A program made the position numbers and the translations under genes. 64,000 nt of DNA. Origin: an uncultured Clostridia bacterium (GTDB lineage: Bacteria > Bacillota > Clostridia > Oscillospirales > Oscillospiraceae). The stretch is from assembly GCA_937890525.1 (NCBI GenBank), contig CALADI010000048.1, forward strand, positions 200,841-264,840, given 5' to 3'. Shown piece by piece: positions 24,998-32,617 of this stretch; position 1 is the first letter of the stretch, and each line of letters opens with the position of its first letter. The notes beneath the pieces were generated by a model, which was not told where the DNA came from, ran no database searches, and saw only the letters and a list, made by a program, of their open reading frames with translations.

Positions 24998-25599
24998 TTT
25001 TGGGCATCACCGGGGGTACCGGCTGCGGCAAGACCACGCTCTTGAAGCAGATCGAATGCAGGGGCGGTATGGTCTTGGACTGCGACGAAATCTATCATGA
25101 ATTGCTGGAAACTGACCGGCAGCTGCTGAATGAGATCGAAAAGTGCTTTCCCGGTGTGGTTGCAGGCGGGATTTTGGACCGCAAGAAGCTGGGACAGCGG
25201 GTGTTCTCCGACCCGGATGCGCTGGCGAAGCTTAACGCCATCACCCACGGTGCAGTTCGCCGGGAGGTGGAGCGCCGGCTGGCGCAGAAGCCGAATCTGG
25301 CAGCCATCGATGCCATCGCCCTGTTCGAAAGCGGCCTGGCGCAGCTTTGCCATGTGACCGTGGCGGTGACAGCCCCCCGTGAGGATCGGGTGCGGCGGCT
25401 GATGAAGCGGGACGGCATCGACGGGGAATATGCCGCCAAGCGCATCGATGCCCAGCAGCCGGAGAAATTCTTCACAGAGAAATGTGACTATTGTCTGCGA
25501 AATGACGGAGATTTGCGGGACTTTGAGAAAAAATGCCAAGATCTGCTGGAGCAGATTTTGGGATCCTGCAACAGCTCAGGAGGAACGACATGGAGATGA
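24994..25599 (+). CDS. coaE: Dephospho-CoA kinase
   Basis: A 201-residue P-loop kinase that does the last step of coenzyme A synthesis. The Walker A motif GITGGTGCGKTT opens the protein; VLDCDEIYHELL binds the substrate, and KLNAITHGAVRREVERRL and the LID region APREDRVRRLMKRDGID follow. ATG 24994 overlaps the Sua5 stop (ATGA), so it is translationally coupled; its own 3' end overlaps the next gene by ten bases. Confidence 0.95.
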   Translation: MILGITGGTGCGKTTLLKQIECRGGMVLDCDEIYHELLETDRQLLNEIEKCFPGVVAGGILDRKKLGQRVFSDPDALAKLNAITHGAVRREVERRLAQKPNLAAIDAIALFESGLAQLCHVTVAVTAPREDRVRRLMKRDGIDGEYAAKRIDAQQPEKFFTEKCDYCLRNDGDLRDFEKKCQDLLEQILGSCNSSGGTTWR

Positions 25600-26537
25600 G
25601 AGAGAAAAATCTGGTGATTTTGGCGGCAGGGATCGGCTCCCGGTTTAAGGGCGGCATCAAGCAGCTTCAGCCGGTGGGACCTGCCGGGGAGTGCATCATG
25701 GAGTATTCCATCTATGATGCGTTGGAAGCGGGATTCAACCGGGTGGTGTTCATCATCCGCCGGGAAATCGAGCCGCTGTTCAACGAAGCCATCGGGGATC
25801 GGCTCCGCCGGATCTGCCAAGCCAGAGGGGTGGAGATGGTCTGTGTGTATCAGGATCTTATGGATCTGCCCGGTGGTCTGGTGTGCCCGGAGGGCAGAAC
25901 GAAGCCTTGGGGCACCGGTCATGCGTTGCTCAGCTGCCGGGGGGCGCTCCATGGGGGCTTTGCTGTCATCAACGCCGATGATTTCTACGGCAAGGAGGCC
26001 TATCGGCTGATGTCGGAATTTCTGGATGATCTGCCGCAGGATTCTCGGGGGGTGTATGGTCTGGCGGGGTTCCGGCTGGGCAATACCCTCAGCGACAACG
26101 GCGGCGTGACCCGTGGGCTGTGCCGCACGGATGGCGATGGGATGCTGGCGGGCATCCGGGAGACCAAGCATCTGGTGCCTTGGCAGGGCGGTGCGGGGGT
26201 CCGGACGGACGCCGGTGTGGATCCGGTGGACGCCGATACCCCGGTGTCCATGAATCTGTGGGCGTTTACCCCGGATGTGCTGGATCGATTGCAGGAGCAA
26301 TTTCTGTCCTTCTTGACCGAGGGCGGTCTGACGGCGCCGGATTCGGAATTCTTGATCCCCATCCAGATCGGCGGCATGATCGCCGACGGACAGGCGAAGG
26401 TTCGGGTGCTGCCCACCAGCGGCAAATGGTTCGGCATGACCTATGCCGACGATACCCCGGCGGTGCGCAGCGCCTTGGCGCAAATGACCGAGCAGGGACT
26501 CTACCCCCGGGAACTGTTTCCTGAGGATTGTCAGTAA
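25590..26537 (+). CDS. Sugar nucleotidyltransferase-like protein
   Basis: A 315-residue protein with the nucleotidyltransferase GT-A start LVILAAGIGSRFKGGIKQLQ, close to but not identical with the G-x-GTR pattern of sugar-phosphate nucleotidyltransferases, then GTGHALLSC and the metal motif FAVINADDFYG. The end (SGKWFGMTYADD) resembles many clostridial proteins annotated only as nucleotidyltransferase. It probably activates a sugar phosphate with an NTP. ATG 25590 has AGGAGG upstream. It shares a transcript with coaE by overlap, though no functional link is clear. Confidence 0.82.
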   Translation: MEMREKNLVILAAGIGSRFKGGIKQLQPVGPAGECIMEYSIYDALEAGFNRVVFIIRREIEPLFNEAIGDRLRRICQARGVEMVCVYQDLMDLPGGLVCPEGRTKPWGTGHALLSCRGALHGGFAVINADDFYGKEAYRLMSEFLDDLPQDSRGVYGLAGFRLGNTLSDNGGVTRGLCRTDGDGMLAGIRETKHLVPWQGGAGVRTDAGVDPVDADTPVSMNLWAFTPDVLDRLQEQFLSFLTEGGLTAPDSEFLIPIQIGGMIADGQAKVRVLPTSGKWFGMTYADDTPAVRSALAQMTEQGLYPRELFPEDCQ

Positions 26538-26549
26538 GAGCAAATACGC

Positions 26550-26583
26550 AAAAAGGGACGCCCCGTCGGGGCGTCCCTTTTCT
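26550..26583. terminator. Bidirectional terminator
   Basis: Stem AAAAGGGACGCCCC / GGGGCGTCCCTTTT with loop GTC lies after the nucleotidyltransferase gene. T-runs exist on both strands, so it can also back up termination of tRNA-Leu. Confidence 0.92.
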
Positions 26584-26625
26584 AGCTTATAACCATCCGT
26601 AAAACAGGGATGTTATAAAATATGT

Positions 26626-26711
26626 TGGTGCCGCTGACGGGACTCGGACCCGTACAGTATCGCTACCGGGGGATTTTAAGTCCCCTGTGTCTACCATTCC
26701 ACCACAGCGGC
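26626..26711 (-). tRNA. tRNA-Leu (anticodon TAA)
   Basis: An 86-base class II tRNA: acceptor GCCGCTG / CAGCGGC, D-arm GTGGTGGAATGGTAGACAC, anticodon stem GGGGA/TCCCC around CTTAAAA (anticodon TAA), a long variable arm, T-loop GTCCGAGTC, encoded CCA. A partly paired TTATAAC repeat follows. Confidence 0.95.
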
Positions 26712-26723
26712 ATTCCTTTATCC

Positions 26724-26752
26724 ATATTATCATATGAATAGGGCGGAGTCAA
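26724..26752 (-). promoter_or_regulatory. Promoter of tRNA-Leu
   Basis: Minus-strand TTGACT (26747-26752), 17 bases, TAATAT (26724-26729), 13 bases before the mature 5' end. Confidence 0.8.
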
Positions 26753-27215
26753 GGAAAAAGCCGTGGCATCCGGAAGGAAGGAAAAAACCCGATGTGTGTG
26801 TCAATGGTGGGCGCTGGAAAGGCATAAATGCACGAGATACACCAAAAATGAACTGTCAGAAGTGAAAAATGGGGGAAATGGGGGCGTGAAGCCGCTGAAA
26901 TGCAAGACAGCATATGCGTAAATTGCAAAAATGTGTTTCGCATACGGACAAATGAATGCAAAATGGAGCGCCCTTGCAGACTCTGGGGGAAAAAGAATGG
27001 TAGTGCAGGAATTTATGTAAAATAATCAGGCGGAAAACCATGGATTTCCGGAGATAAAAATTCGGATAAATAAGGAAAATCCAAGCAAAAGCAAGCAAAT
27101 ATTAGAAATTTTTGAAAGCCGTAGACGATATGAACAAAAAGAAGGAATGAAAGCGACAGGGTTTCGTGCAATCAAACGACTTCGCAATTTTTAGAAATAA
27201 AATTGCAAAAAATCA
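26753..27215. other. AT-rich stretch without a recognisable gene
   Basis: About 460 bases, clearly more AT-rich than the flanks, contain no open frame with a ribosome binding site and no tRNA-like fold. The only structure I see is a perfect 8-bp inverted repeat GCAATTTT / AAAATTGC (27184-27191 and 27199-27206), which ends ten bases before the -35 box of the ABC importer promoter and could be an operator. Confidence 0.5.
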
Positions 27216-27244
27216 TTGATTCTATGTTCACGGTATGTTATAGT
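27216..27244 (+). promoter_or_regulatory. Promoter of the ABC importer operon
   Basis: TTGATT (27216-27221), 17 bases, TATAGT (27239-27244). The next gene starts 250 bases downstream, so the transcript has a long leader. Confidence 0.7.
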
Positions 27245-27416
27245 ATGGGCATGTTCATTCTGAACCCGCAGATTTGGTCCTGTTGGGGGCGGGGGCTGGA
27301 TCCATTCTTATCTCTGCGTACATACTTTGTTCACACAAATGTGATACAATGGACTCTCCCACCTGCTGACCGGTGCCTTTCTTCCAAGGTCGGGATGAAA
27401 TCGCACGCCCCTTCTA

Positions 27417-27471
27417 CAATAATAATTTGCCGGCCACGGTCTGCAATTATTATAGACTGGGCTTCCGGTCA
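27417..27471 (+). promoter_or_regulatory. Two hairpins in the leader of the binding-protein gene
   Basis: An AT-rich hairpin (AATAATAATTTGC pairing with GCAATTATTATA, one bulge) is followed by GACTGG-GCTT-CCGGTC and AAAAAA, ending ten bases before the AAGGAGG site. The pair might control translation or mRNA stability; I do not recognise a known riboswitch. Confidence 0.4.
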
Positions 27472-27494
27472 AAAAAGTTAAGGAGGAAATGAAA

Positions 27495-29486
27495 ATGAAG
27501 AAACTCATTGCGCTGCTGATGGCAGTCGTCATGGTATTCGGTCTGGCTGCCTGCGGCGGCGGAAACACCGAAACCACTGCTCCGGCTGATCCCTCTGCTA
27601 CCACTCCCGACAGCTCGGCTGATGCTACTGCCGCTGCTGTTACCCACTCCGAGAACAAGCTGATCCTCGGTAACGCTACCGAGCTGACTGGCGACTTCAC
27701 CGGCGGTGTTGTTGGCAACGGCGCCACCGATATGATAGTTGAGGATCTGGTGAACGACTACGGCACCATGGTCACCGACCGCGACGGTGTGTATGTGAAC
27801 AACCCCACCGTTCTGAAGGAGTGGGTCCGTACCGATAACGAGGACGGCTCCGCTACCTACACCATCACCATTAATGAGGGTCTGAAGTACAACAACGGCG
27901 AGGAGATCACCGCTGCTGACTATGTCTTCAAGTCCCTGCTGCCCTGCACCCCTGCTGCTACCGGTCTGAACTTCCGTACTGCGACTCAGGATCAGGTTGT
28001 CGGCGCTAAGGCTGCTTACAATGGCGAGGTTCCCAATGTCACCGGCATCCGCCTGCTGGACACCTACACCTTCAGCCTGACCATCGTGCCCGAGTACGCT
28101 CAGTACTACTACGCTGATACCTATGCTGCCTGCGAGCCTTGGAATGCTAAGTTCTGGCTGGGCGAAGGCTACGGCGTTGCAGATGACGGCGAAGGCGCCT
28201 ACATCACCAAGGACGGCCAGCCTGTCGTTCTGAAGGCTGCTGATGTGGAAGAGAACTTCAAGGCTGCTATGTCCGCTGCCAACGGCTTTGTTTCCGCTGG
28301 CCCCTACCAGATCACCAAGTGGGATCCGGCTACCAGCCAGTGCACTCTGGACATCAACCCCAACTACGCTGGCAACTTCGAAGGCCAGAAGCCTTCCATC
28401 CAGACTCTGGTCGTGCTGCGTGCCGAGACCGCTACTTGGGCTGACATGCTGAAGACCGGCGGTATGGATATGTACACCGAAATGTCTGAGGGCACCGAGA
28501 TCAACACCCTGATGGATATGATCGACGACGGCCTGCCCTTCACTGCTCTGAAGTTCGACCGTGCCGGTTACGGCCAGCTGCACTTCCTGTGCGATGTGGG
28601 CCCCACTCAGTTCGTTGAGGTTCGTCACGCTGTTGCTCAGCTGCTGAACCGTGAAGAGTTCGTCAACACCATGTGCCAGGGCTGGGGCACCGTTGTCAAC
28701 GCTCCCTACGCCACCTCTATGAAGATGTACCAGGATTCCAAGGATTACCTGGCTGACACGCTGAAGCCCTACACCTACGATGTGGATGCTGCCAACGCTG
28801 AACTGGATGCCGGCGGCTGGACCCTGAACGCCGAGGGCGGCGCTTGGGACGGCAATGGTCTGCGTCACAAGGATGTCACTGATCTGGATGTCAACAAGGA
28901 CGGCTGCGTCGAAGTTGGCGGCAAGACTCTGATGCCCCTGCGGATCCAGTGGTACGCCACTGAGGGCAACCCCGTTTCCGACCTGCTGTCCATCCAGCTG
29001 GTTGAGTCCAAGGCTGTGAAGGAATCCGGTCTGGAGGTCGTCAAGACCACCGGCGACTGGAATGGTCTGCTGAACGCCATCTACCACACCGCTCCCGACG
29101 GCAGCGCTGCTGCTCCTGTGTACGGTATGCTGAACAAGGCTATGGGCTGGACTTCCTCCATCTATGACTACTCCTTCCAGTGGAGCGACGATCCTGCTTA
29201 TGTTGCCAACGGCTACAACCAGAACTACCTGTTCGACATGGGCGAGGGCGGTCTGGATGACCTGTCCATGAGAATGGTCTACGATGTCAAGCCCGGCGAC
29301 TACGAGTCCTACCTGAAGCTGTGGCAGGAATATGTTGTCCGTTGGAACGAGCTGCTGCCTGAGGTTCCCCTGTACTGCAACATCTATGTCACCGCAGTGC
29401 CCACTTGGCTGGAAGGCTATGAGCAGAACTCCTTCTGGAACTTCGCTGACGCTATCGTCTACGCTTCCATCCCCAGCGCACAGTAA
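27495..29486 (+). CDS. ABC importer substrate-binding lipoprotein, SBP family 5 (oligopeptide/dipeptide type)
   Basis: A 663-residue lipoprotein, about 100 residues longer than most family 5 binding proteins. The signal MKKLIALLMAVVMVFGLAAC ends in a lipobox with Cys20, then comes a Thr/Ala/Ser/Asp-rich linker. Family 5 features include EGLKYNNGEEITAADYVFK and the lobe-2 stretch HAVAQLLNREEFV. Residues 465-474 (DVNKDGCVEV) look like a calcium-binding EF-hand/dockerin loop, unusual for this family. ATG 27495 is preferred to 27489 because AAGGAGG (27480-27486) is eight bases away. Codon use (GCT, GTC, AAC, CTG) is as biased as in the ribosomal protein genes, so it is probably very abundant. Ligand unknown; peptides are the first guess. 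Confidence 0.9.
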   Translation: MKKLIALLMAVVMVFGLAACGGGNTETTAPADPSATTPDSSADATAAAVTHSENKLILGNATELTGDFTGGVVGNGATDMIVEDLVNDYGTMVTDRDGVYVNNPTVLKEWVRTDNEDGSATYTITINEGLKYNNGEEITAADYVFKSLLPCTPAATGLNFRTATQDQVVGAKAAYNGEVPNVTGIRLLDTYTFSLTIVPEYAQYYYADTYAACEPWNAKFWLGEGYGVADDGEGAYITKDGQPVVLKAADVEENFKAAMSAANGFVSAGPYQITKWDPATSQCTLDINPNYAGNFEGQKPSIQTLVVLRAETATWADMLKTGGMDMYTEMSEGTEINTLMDMIDDGLPFTALKFDRAGYGQLHFLCDVGPTQFVEVRHAVAQLLNREEFVNTMCQGWGTVVNAPYATSMKMYQDSKDYLADTLKPYTYDVDAANAELDAGGWTLNAEGGAWDGNGLRHKDVTDLDVNKDGCVEVGGKTLMPLRIQWYATEGNPVSDLLSIQLVESKAVKESGLEVVKTTGDWNGLLNAIYHTAPDGSAAAPVYGMLNKAMGWTSSIYDYSFQWSDDPAYVANGYNQNYLFDMGEGGLDDLSMRMVYDVKPGDYESYLKLWQEYVVRWNELLPEVPLYCNIYVTAVPTWLEGYEQNSFWNFADAIVYASIPSAQ

Positions 29487-29507
29487 TGTGATCCCTGTAT
29501 AACCGGA

Positions 29508-29588
29508 TGGGGACGGACTTATGCCCGTCCCCATTTTCGTACCGCAGGTGTTTCCGAACTGGCGGAGATAGCTGCGGTATGAAAATGG
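29508..29588 (+). terminator. Attenuator-like structures between binding protein and permease genes
   Basis: A terminator-like stem TGGGGACGG / CCGTCCCCA (29508-29533) followed by TTTT lies 22 bases after the binding-protein stop. A second, 17-bp inverted repeat with one wobble (29531-29547 with 29572-29588) shares CCA at its left edge, so both cannot form fully at once. Together they would let only part of the transcripts run into the permease genes and protect the 3' end of the binding-protein mRNA. Confidence 0.7.
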
Positions 29589-29668
29589 GCCCCATTCGAA
29601 ATAAAAACCTTCGGTCCAGATCAAATCGGTTTGGACCGAATTACGCCGAAAAACGGAAGGTGAGTTAT

Positions 29669-30688
29669 TTGTCTAAATATGTACTGAAAAGACTGGTGTA
29701 CATCGTTCTGGTGTTCTTCGTGGTATCGTTCCTGATGTACGCACTGTTCGGCCTCATCCCCTCTGACCCGGCTCGTCAGCAGTTGGATCCTTTGAAGGCC
29801 ACGCTGAAGCCCGAGGTCTATGACCGGATGTACCAAGAATTAAGAGACCAAATGGGACTTGACGATCCGCTGGTGGTTCGTTATGCCCGTTGGATGGGTT
29901 TTGCCCCGGATAAGCAGAGCGGAGAGTATTCCGGTCTGCTGCAAGGTGATTTTGGCTATTCTACCATGCGTCAGCGCAACTGCGTGGATGTCATCAAGGA
30001 TCCTATGGCCAACACCATTCTCTTTAATGTATTTGCAACCATTCTGACGCTGGCCATCACCATCCCTGTGGGCATCTGGTGCGCCGTGCACAAGGGCAGC
30101 GGGGTGGATCAGGGGATCCAGACCTTTACCATTCTGGGTTACTCCCTGCCCCAGTATATCATTGCCCTGATCTTCATCTATGTGTTCGCCGTGCTGCTGC
30201 GCTGGTTCCCCGTGGGCGGCGCTGCTACCCCCGGCAGCACCTACACCGGTATGCGGGAGTTCCTGGACCGGCTGTACTATCTGGCTCTGCCCATCATCGT
30301 CAGCGTGTTCGGCGGTCTGGGCGGCATGAGCCGTTATGTTCGTGCCTCTATGATCGATGCACTGAGCATGGACTGCATCCGTACCGCCCGCGCCAAGGGC
30401 GTGAAGGAGCGGGTGGTCATCTACTCCCATGCATGGCGCAACGCTCTGCTGCCCGTCATCACCTCCATCATCGGCTGGTTCCTCAGCGTGTTCACCGGCT
30501 CTCTGATTTTGGAGAATGTGTTCGGTCTGAACGGTATGGGCGCCCTGTACATCAAGGCGCTGAACGCCAACGACGCAGAGCTGTGTCTGGCGATCCAGAT
30601 GTTCTATATCGTGATTTCTCTGCTGGGCAACCTGATCACTGACCTGGCATATGGCTTCGTGGATCCCCGGATCCGCGTCAATAAGTAA
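29669..30688 (+). CDS. ABC importer permease, DppB/OppB type
   Basis: A 339-residue inner-membrane permease with the DppB layout: one N-terminal helix (YVLKRLVYIVLVFFVVSFLM), an outer loop of about 70 residues with DFGYSTMRQRN, then five helices. The EAA loop that docks the ATPase is DCIRTARAKGVKERVVIYSH, and the end ITDLAYGFVDPRIRVNK is typical. I take TTG 29669 as start, with GGAAGG eight bases before; GTG 29660 and longer forms are possible but would add residues the family lacks. It pairs with the modified DppC-like subunit that follows after 12 bases. Confidence 0.93.
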   Translation: MSKYVLKRLVYIVLVFFVVSFLMYALFGLIPSDPARQQLDPLKATLKPEVYDRMYQELRDQMGLDDPLVVRYARWMGFAPDKQSGEYSGLLQGDFGYSTMRQRNCVDVIKDPMANTILFNVFATILTLAITIPVGIWCAVHKGSGVDQGIQTFTILGYSLPQYIIALIFIYVFAVLLRWFPVGGAATPGSTYTGMREFLDRLYYLALPIIVSVFGGLGGMSRYVRASMIDALSMDCIRTARAKGVKERVVIYSHAWRNALLPVITSIIGWFLSVFTGSLILENVFGLNGMGALYIKALNANDAELCLAIQMFYIVISLLGNLITDLAYGFVDPRIRVNK

Positions 30689-30700
30689 GGAGGTGCCGAT

Positions 30701-32605
30701 ATGGCGAAAAACAAGAAAACGAGCACCATCGGCGCTGCCTTTGCCCGTATGTTCGGTATGCAGAAGAAGGAGCGCAGCTTCATGGAAGAGGAAGCACTGC
30801 AAAGCCCCTCCCGTGTGGCAGCCCGCAACTTCTTCCACCGTCCCACCGCAGTGTTCGGTCTGGTGGTATTCATTATGATCTTCCTGTTGGTCATGATCGG
30901 GCCGTACTTCATGCCCATCGATCTGGGTCACTCCGACTCCAACCTGACCAACATTGCTCCCGGCTACAACATGATGTCCGTGCCCAAGCAGATGCGCCAA
31001 GAGGGCGTGGCCGACATCGCCGCCGGTCAGACCTACGGCATCGGTCTTTCTAAGGCCGGTAAGATCTACACTTGGGGCTACACCAAGGTCTCTGACGCCA
31101 TCGATCTGAAGGATTTGCCTGAGGAGCTGACCAATGGCTCCGTGAATGTCAAGTTCATGGCCGCCGGTAATGACCACGCTGTGGCCATCGACGAGAACAA
31201 CGAATTCTACTTCTGGGGCAACAACCGTCTGTTCCAGGATCAGTACGAGTCTAACCCCGACCTGATGCGTGCGCTGATGATGGATCAGCTTGAGATCAAG
31301 CAGCTGGAAGCCAGCAACCAGTTCAGCGCCATTCTGGACACCGACGGCAATGTGTACCTGTGGGGCAACCCCTCCATCACCGATCTGGAGTGCCGCAATG
31401 CCGAGAGGGAGACCGAGGGCATGGATCATGCCCCCCGGAAGTATCAGGGCAACATCGAGAAGATCGCTCTGACTTCCAACACCTACATTTCCCTGCTGAA
31501 GGATGGCACTGTGGCCTACACCGGTCTGAAGGGTGACTCTCCTCTGGCGGGCAACCTGCCCAAGGAGCTGACCAACGGCTCCGTCAAGGTGGTGGACATT
31601 GCGGCTTCCTCTCAGGCTGCCGCAGCCGTGGACGAGACCGGTAAGGTCTGGATCTGGGGCGTTGCCACCCATGGTGAGAAGAATGTTCCCGAGATGAGCG
31701 CCAAGCCCGTCAAGCTGTACGGCGGCCGCTACCACTTCACCGCGCTGCTGGAGAACGGCGATGTGGTGTCTTGGGGCGACAATATGTACGGCCAGGCGGA
31801 TGTGCCCGAATCCGTCCAGAACGACCAGATCGCGGATCTGTTCTGCGGCGGCTATCAGAACTATGTCATCACCTCTGATGGCGACATCGATACTTGGGGC
31901 CTGAAGGGCTTCCTGTGCGGCACTGACGAGCAGGGCCGTGACCTGCTGTCTCGTATCGTCAACGGTGGTAAGACCACCATGACCGTCGGCGGCATCGCCG
32001 TTGTCATCGCCACCATCATCGGCGTGGTGCTGGGTGGTCTGGCAGGCTACTTCGGCGGCAAGACCGATATCATCCTCAGCCGTGTGGCAGAGGTCCTGGG
32101 CGGTATGCCCTTCCTGCCCTTTGCGCTGATCCTGTCGGCCATCATCCCCAAGGAAGTCACCGTGACCCAGAGAATGTACATCATCATGTGCGTGCTGGGT
32201 GTGCTGAGCTGGGTCGGCACCTTCCGTCTGGTTCGTGCCCAGATCTTCAGCCAGAGAGAGCAGGAGTATGTCACCGCCGCTAAGGCGTTGGGCGTCTCCG
32301 AAGCAACCATCCTGCGCAAGCACATCATGCCCAATGTGATGAGCGTGCTGCTGGTTTCCGTCACCTTGAGCTTCGCAACTTGTATGCTCACCGAGTCCAG
32401 CCTGTCCTATCTGGGCTTCGGCATCACCGCACCCACCCCCACTTGGGGCAATATGCTCAACACCTGTAACGATTCCATCGTGATCCAGCAGTTCTGGTGG
32501 CGTTGGGTATTCCCCTCTGCGATCTTCGGCCTGTGCACCGTCTGCATCAATCTGATCGGCGACGGTCTGCGTGACGCCCTGGATCCCAAGAGCAACGGCC
32601 GCTAA
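30701..32605 (+). CDS. ABC importer permease, DppC/OppC type, with an inserted seven-repeat RCC1-like beta-propeller
   Basis: At 634 residues this is about twice the length of DppC. The family parts are intact: transmembrane segment 1 at about 48-72 (RPTAVFGLVVFIMIFLLVMI), the conserved LCGTDEQGRDLLSRI at 406-419, the EAA loop YVTAAKALGVSEATILRKHI at 523-542, and five helices to the C-terminus. Between segment 1 and GTD, residues about 88-402, sit seven copies of an RCC1-type repeat: AAGQTYGIGL..GKIYTWG (ends at 126), AAGNDHAVAI..FYFWG (173), NQFSAIL..NVYLWG (222), NTYISLL..TVAYTG (275), SQAAAAV..KVWIWG (320), GRYHFTALL..VVSWG (359), GGYQNYVIT..DIDTWG (400). Spacing is 39-53 residues. Seven blades make a closed propeller, and the site is on the outer face where the binding protein docks. 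One uninterrupted frame with uniform codon use argues against a chimera. Role unknown; docking or substrate capture is a guess. Confidence 0.93.
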   Translation: MAKNKKTSTIGAAFARMFGMQKKERSFMEEEALQSPSRVAARNFFHRPTAVFGLVVFIMIFLLVMIGPYFMPIDLGHSDSNLTNIAPGYNMMSVPKQMRQEGVADIAAGQTYGIGLSKAGKIYTWGYTKVSDAIDLKDLPEELTNGSVNVKFMAAGNDHAVAIDENNEFYFWGNNRLFQDQYESNPDLMRALMMDQLEIKQLEASNQFSAILDTDGNVYLWGNPSITDLECRNAERETEGMDHAPRKYQGNIEKIALTSNTYISLLKDGTVAYTGLKGDSPLAGNLPKELTNGSVKVVDIAASSQAAAAVDETGKVWIWGVATHGEKNVPEMSAKPVKLYGGRYHFTALLENGDVVSWGDNMYGQADVPESVQNDQIADLFCGGYQNYVITSDGDIDTWGLKGFLCGTDEQGRDLLSRIVNGGKTTMTVGGIAVVIATIIGVVLGGLAGYFGGKTDIILSRVAEVLGGMPFLPFALILSAIIPKEVTVTQRMYIIMCVLGVLSWVGTFRLVRAQIFSQREQEYVTAAKALGVSEATILRKHIMPNVMSVLLVSVTLSFATCMLTESSLSYLGFGITAPTPTWGNMLNTCNDSIVIQQFWWRWVFPSAIFGLCTVCINLIGDGLRDALDPKSNGR

Positions 32606-32617
32606 GGAGGTAGTATT

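Noticed and set aside
26753..27215. A small gene or known structured RNA in the AT-rich gap
   Set aside because: No frame with a ribosome binding site, and no fold I recognise as SRP RNA, 6S RNA, tmRNA or RNase P RNA.
27203..27481. A 92-codon frame in the leader of the importer operon
   Set aside because: It starts upstream of the predicted -35/-10 boxes and has no ribosome binding site, so it is not part of the transcript.
27450..29624. A 724-codon open frame on the minus strand opposite the binding-protein gene
   Set aside because: It mirrors the codon bias of the plus-strand gene, has no ribosome binding site and shows no known domain. The plus strand has a lipobox and family features.
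31010..31900. The RCC1-like part being a separate gene or an assembly artefact
   Set aside because: The frame is continuous with both permease parts, without internal stop or separate start signals, and codon use does not change.
29840..32323. An 827-codon minus-strand frame opposite the two permease genes
   Set aside because: It runs across two real genes and their spacer and is rich in His, Gln and Gly as antisense of GC-biased genes usually is.
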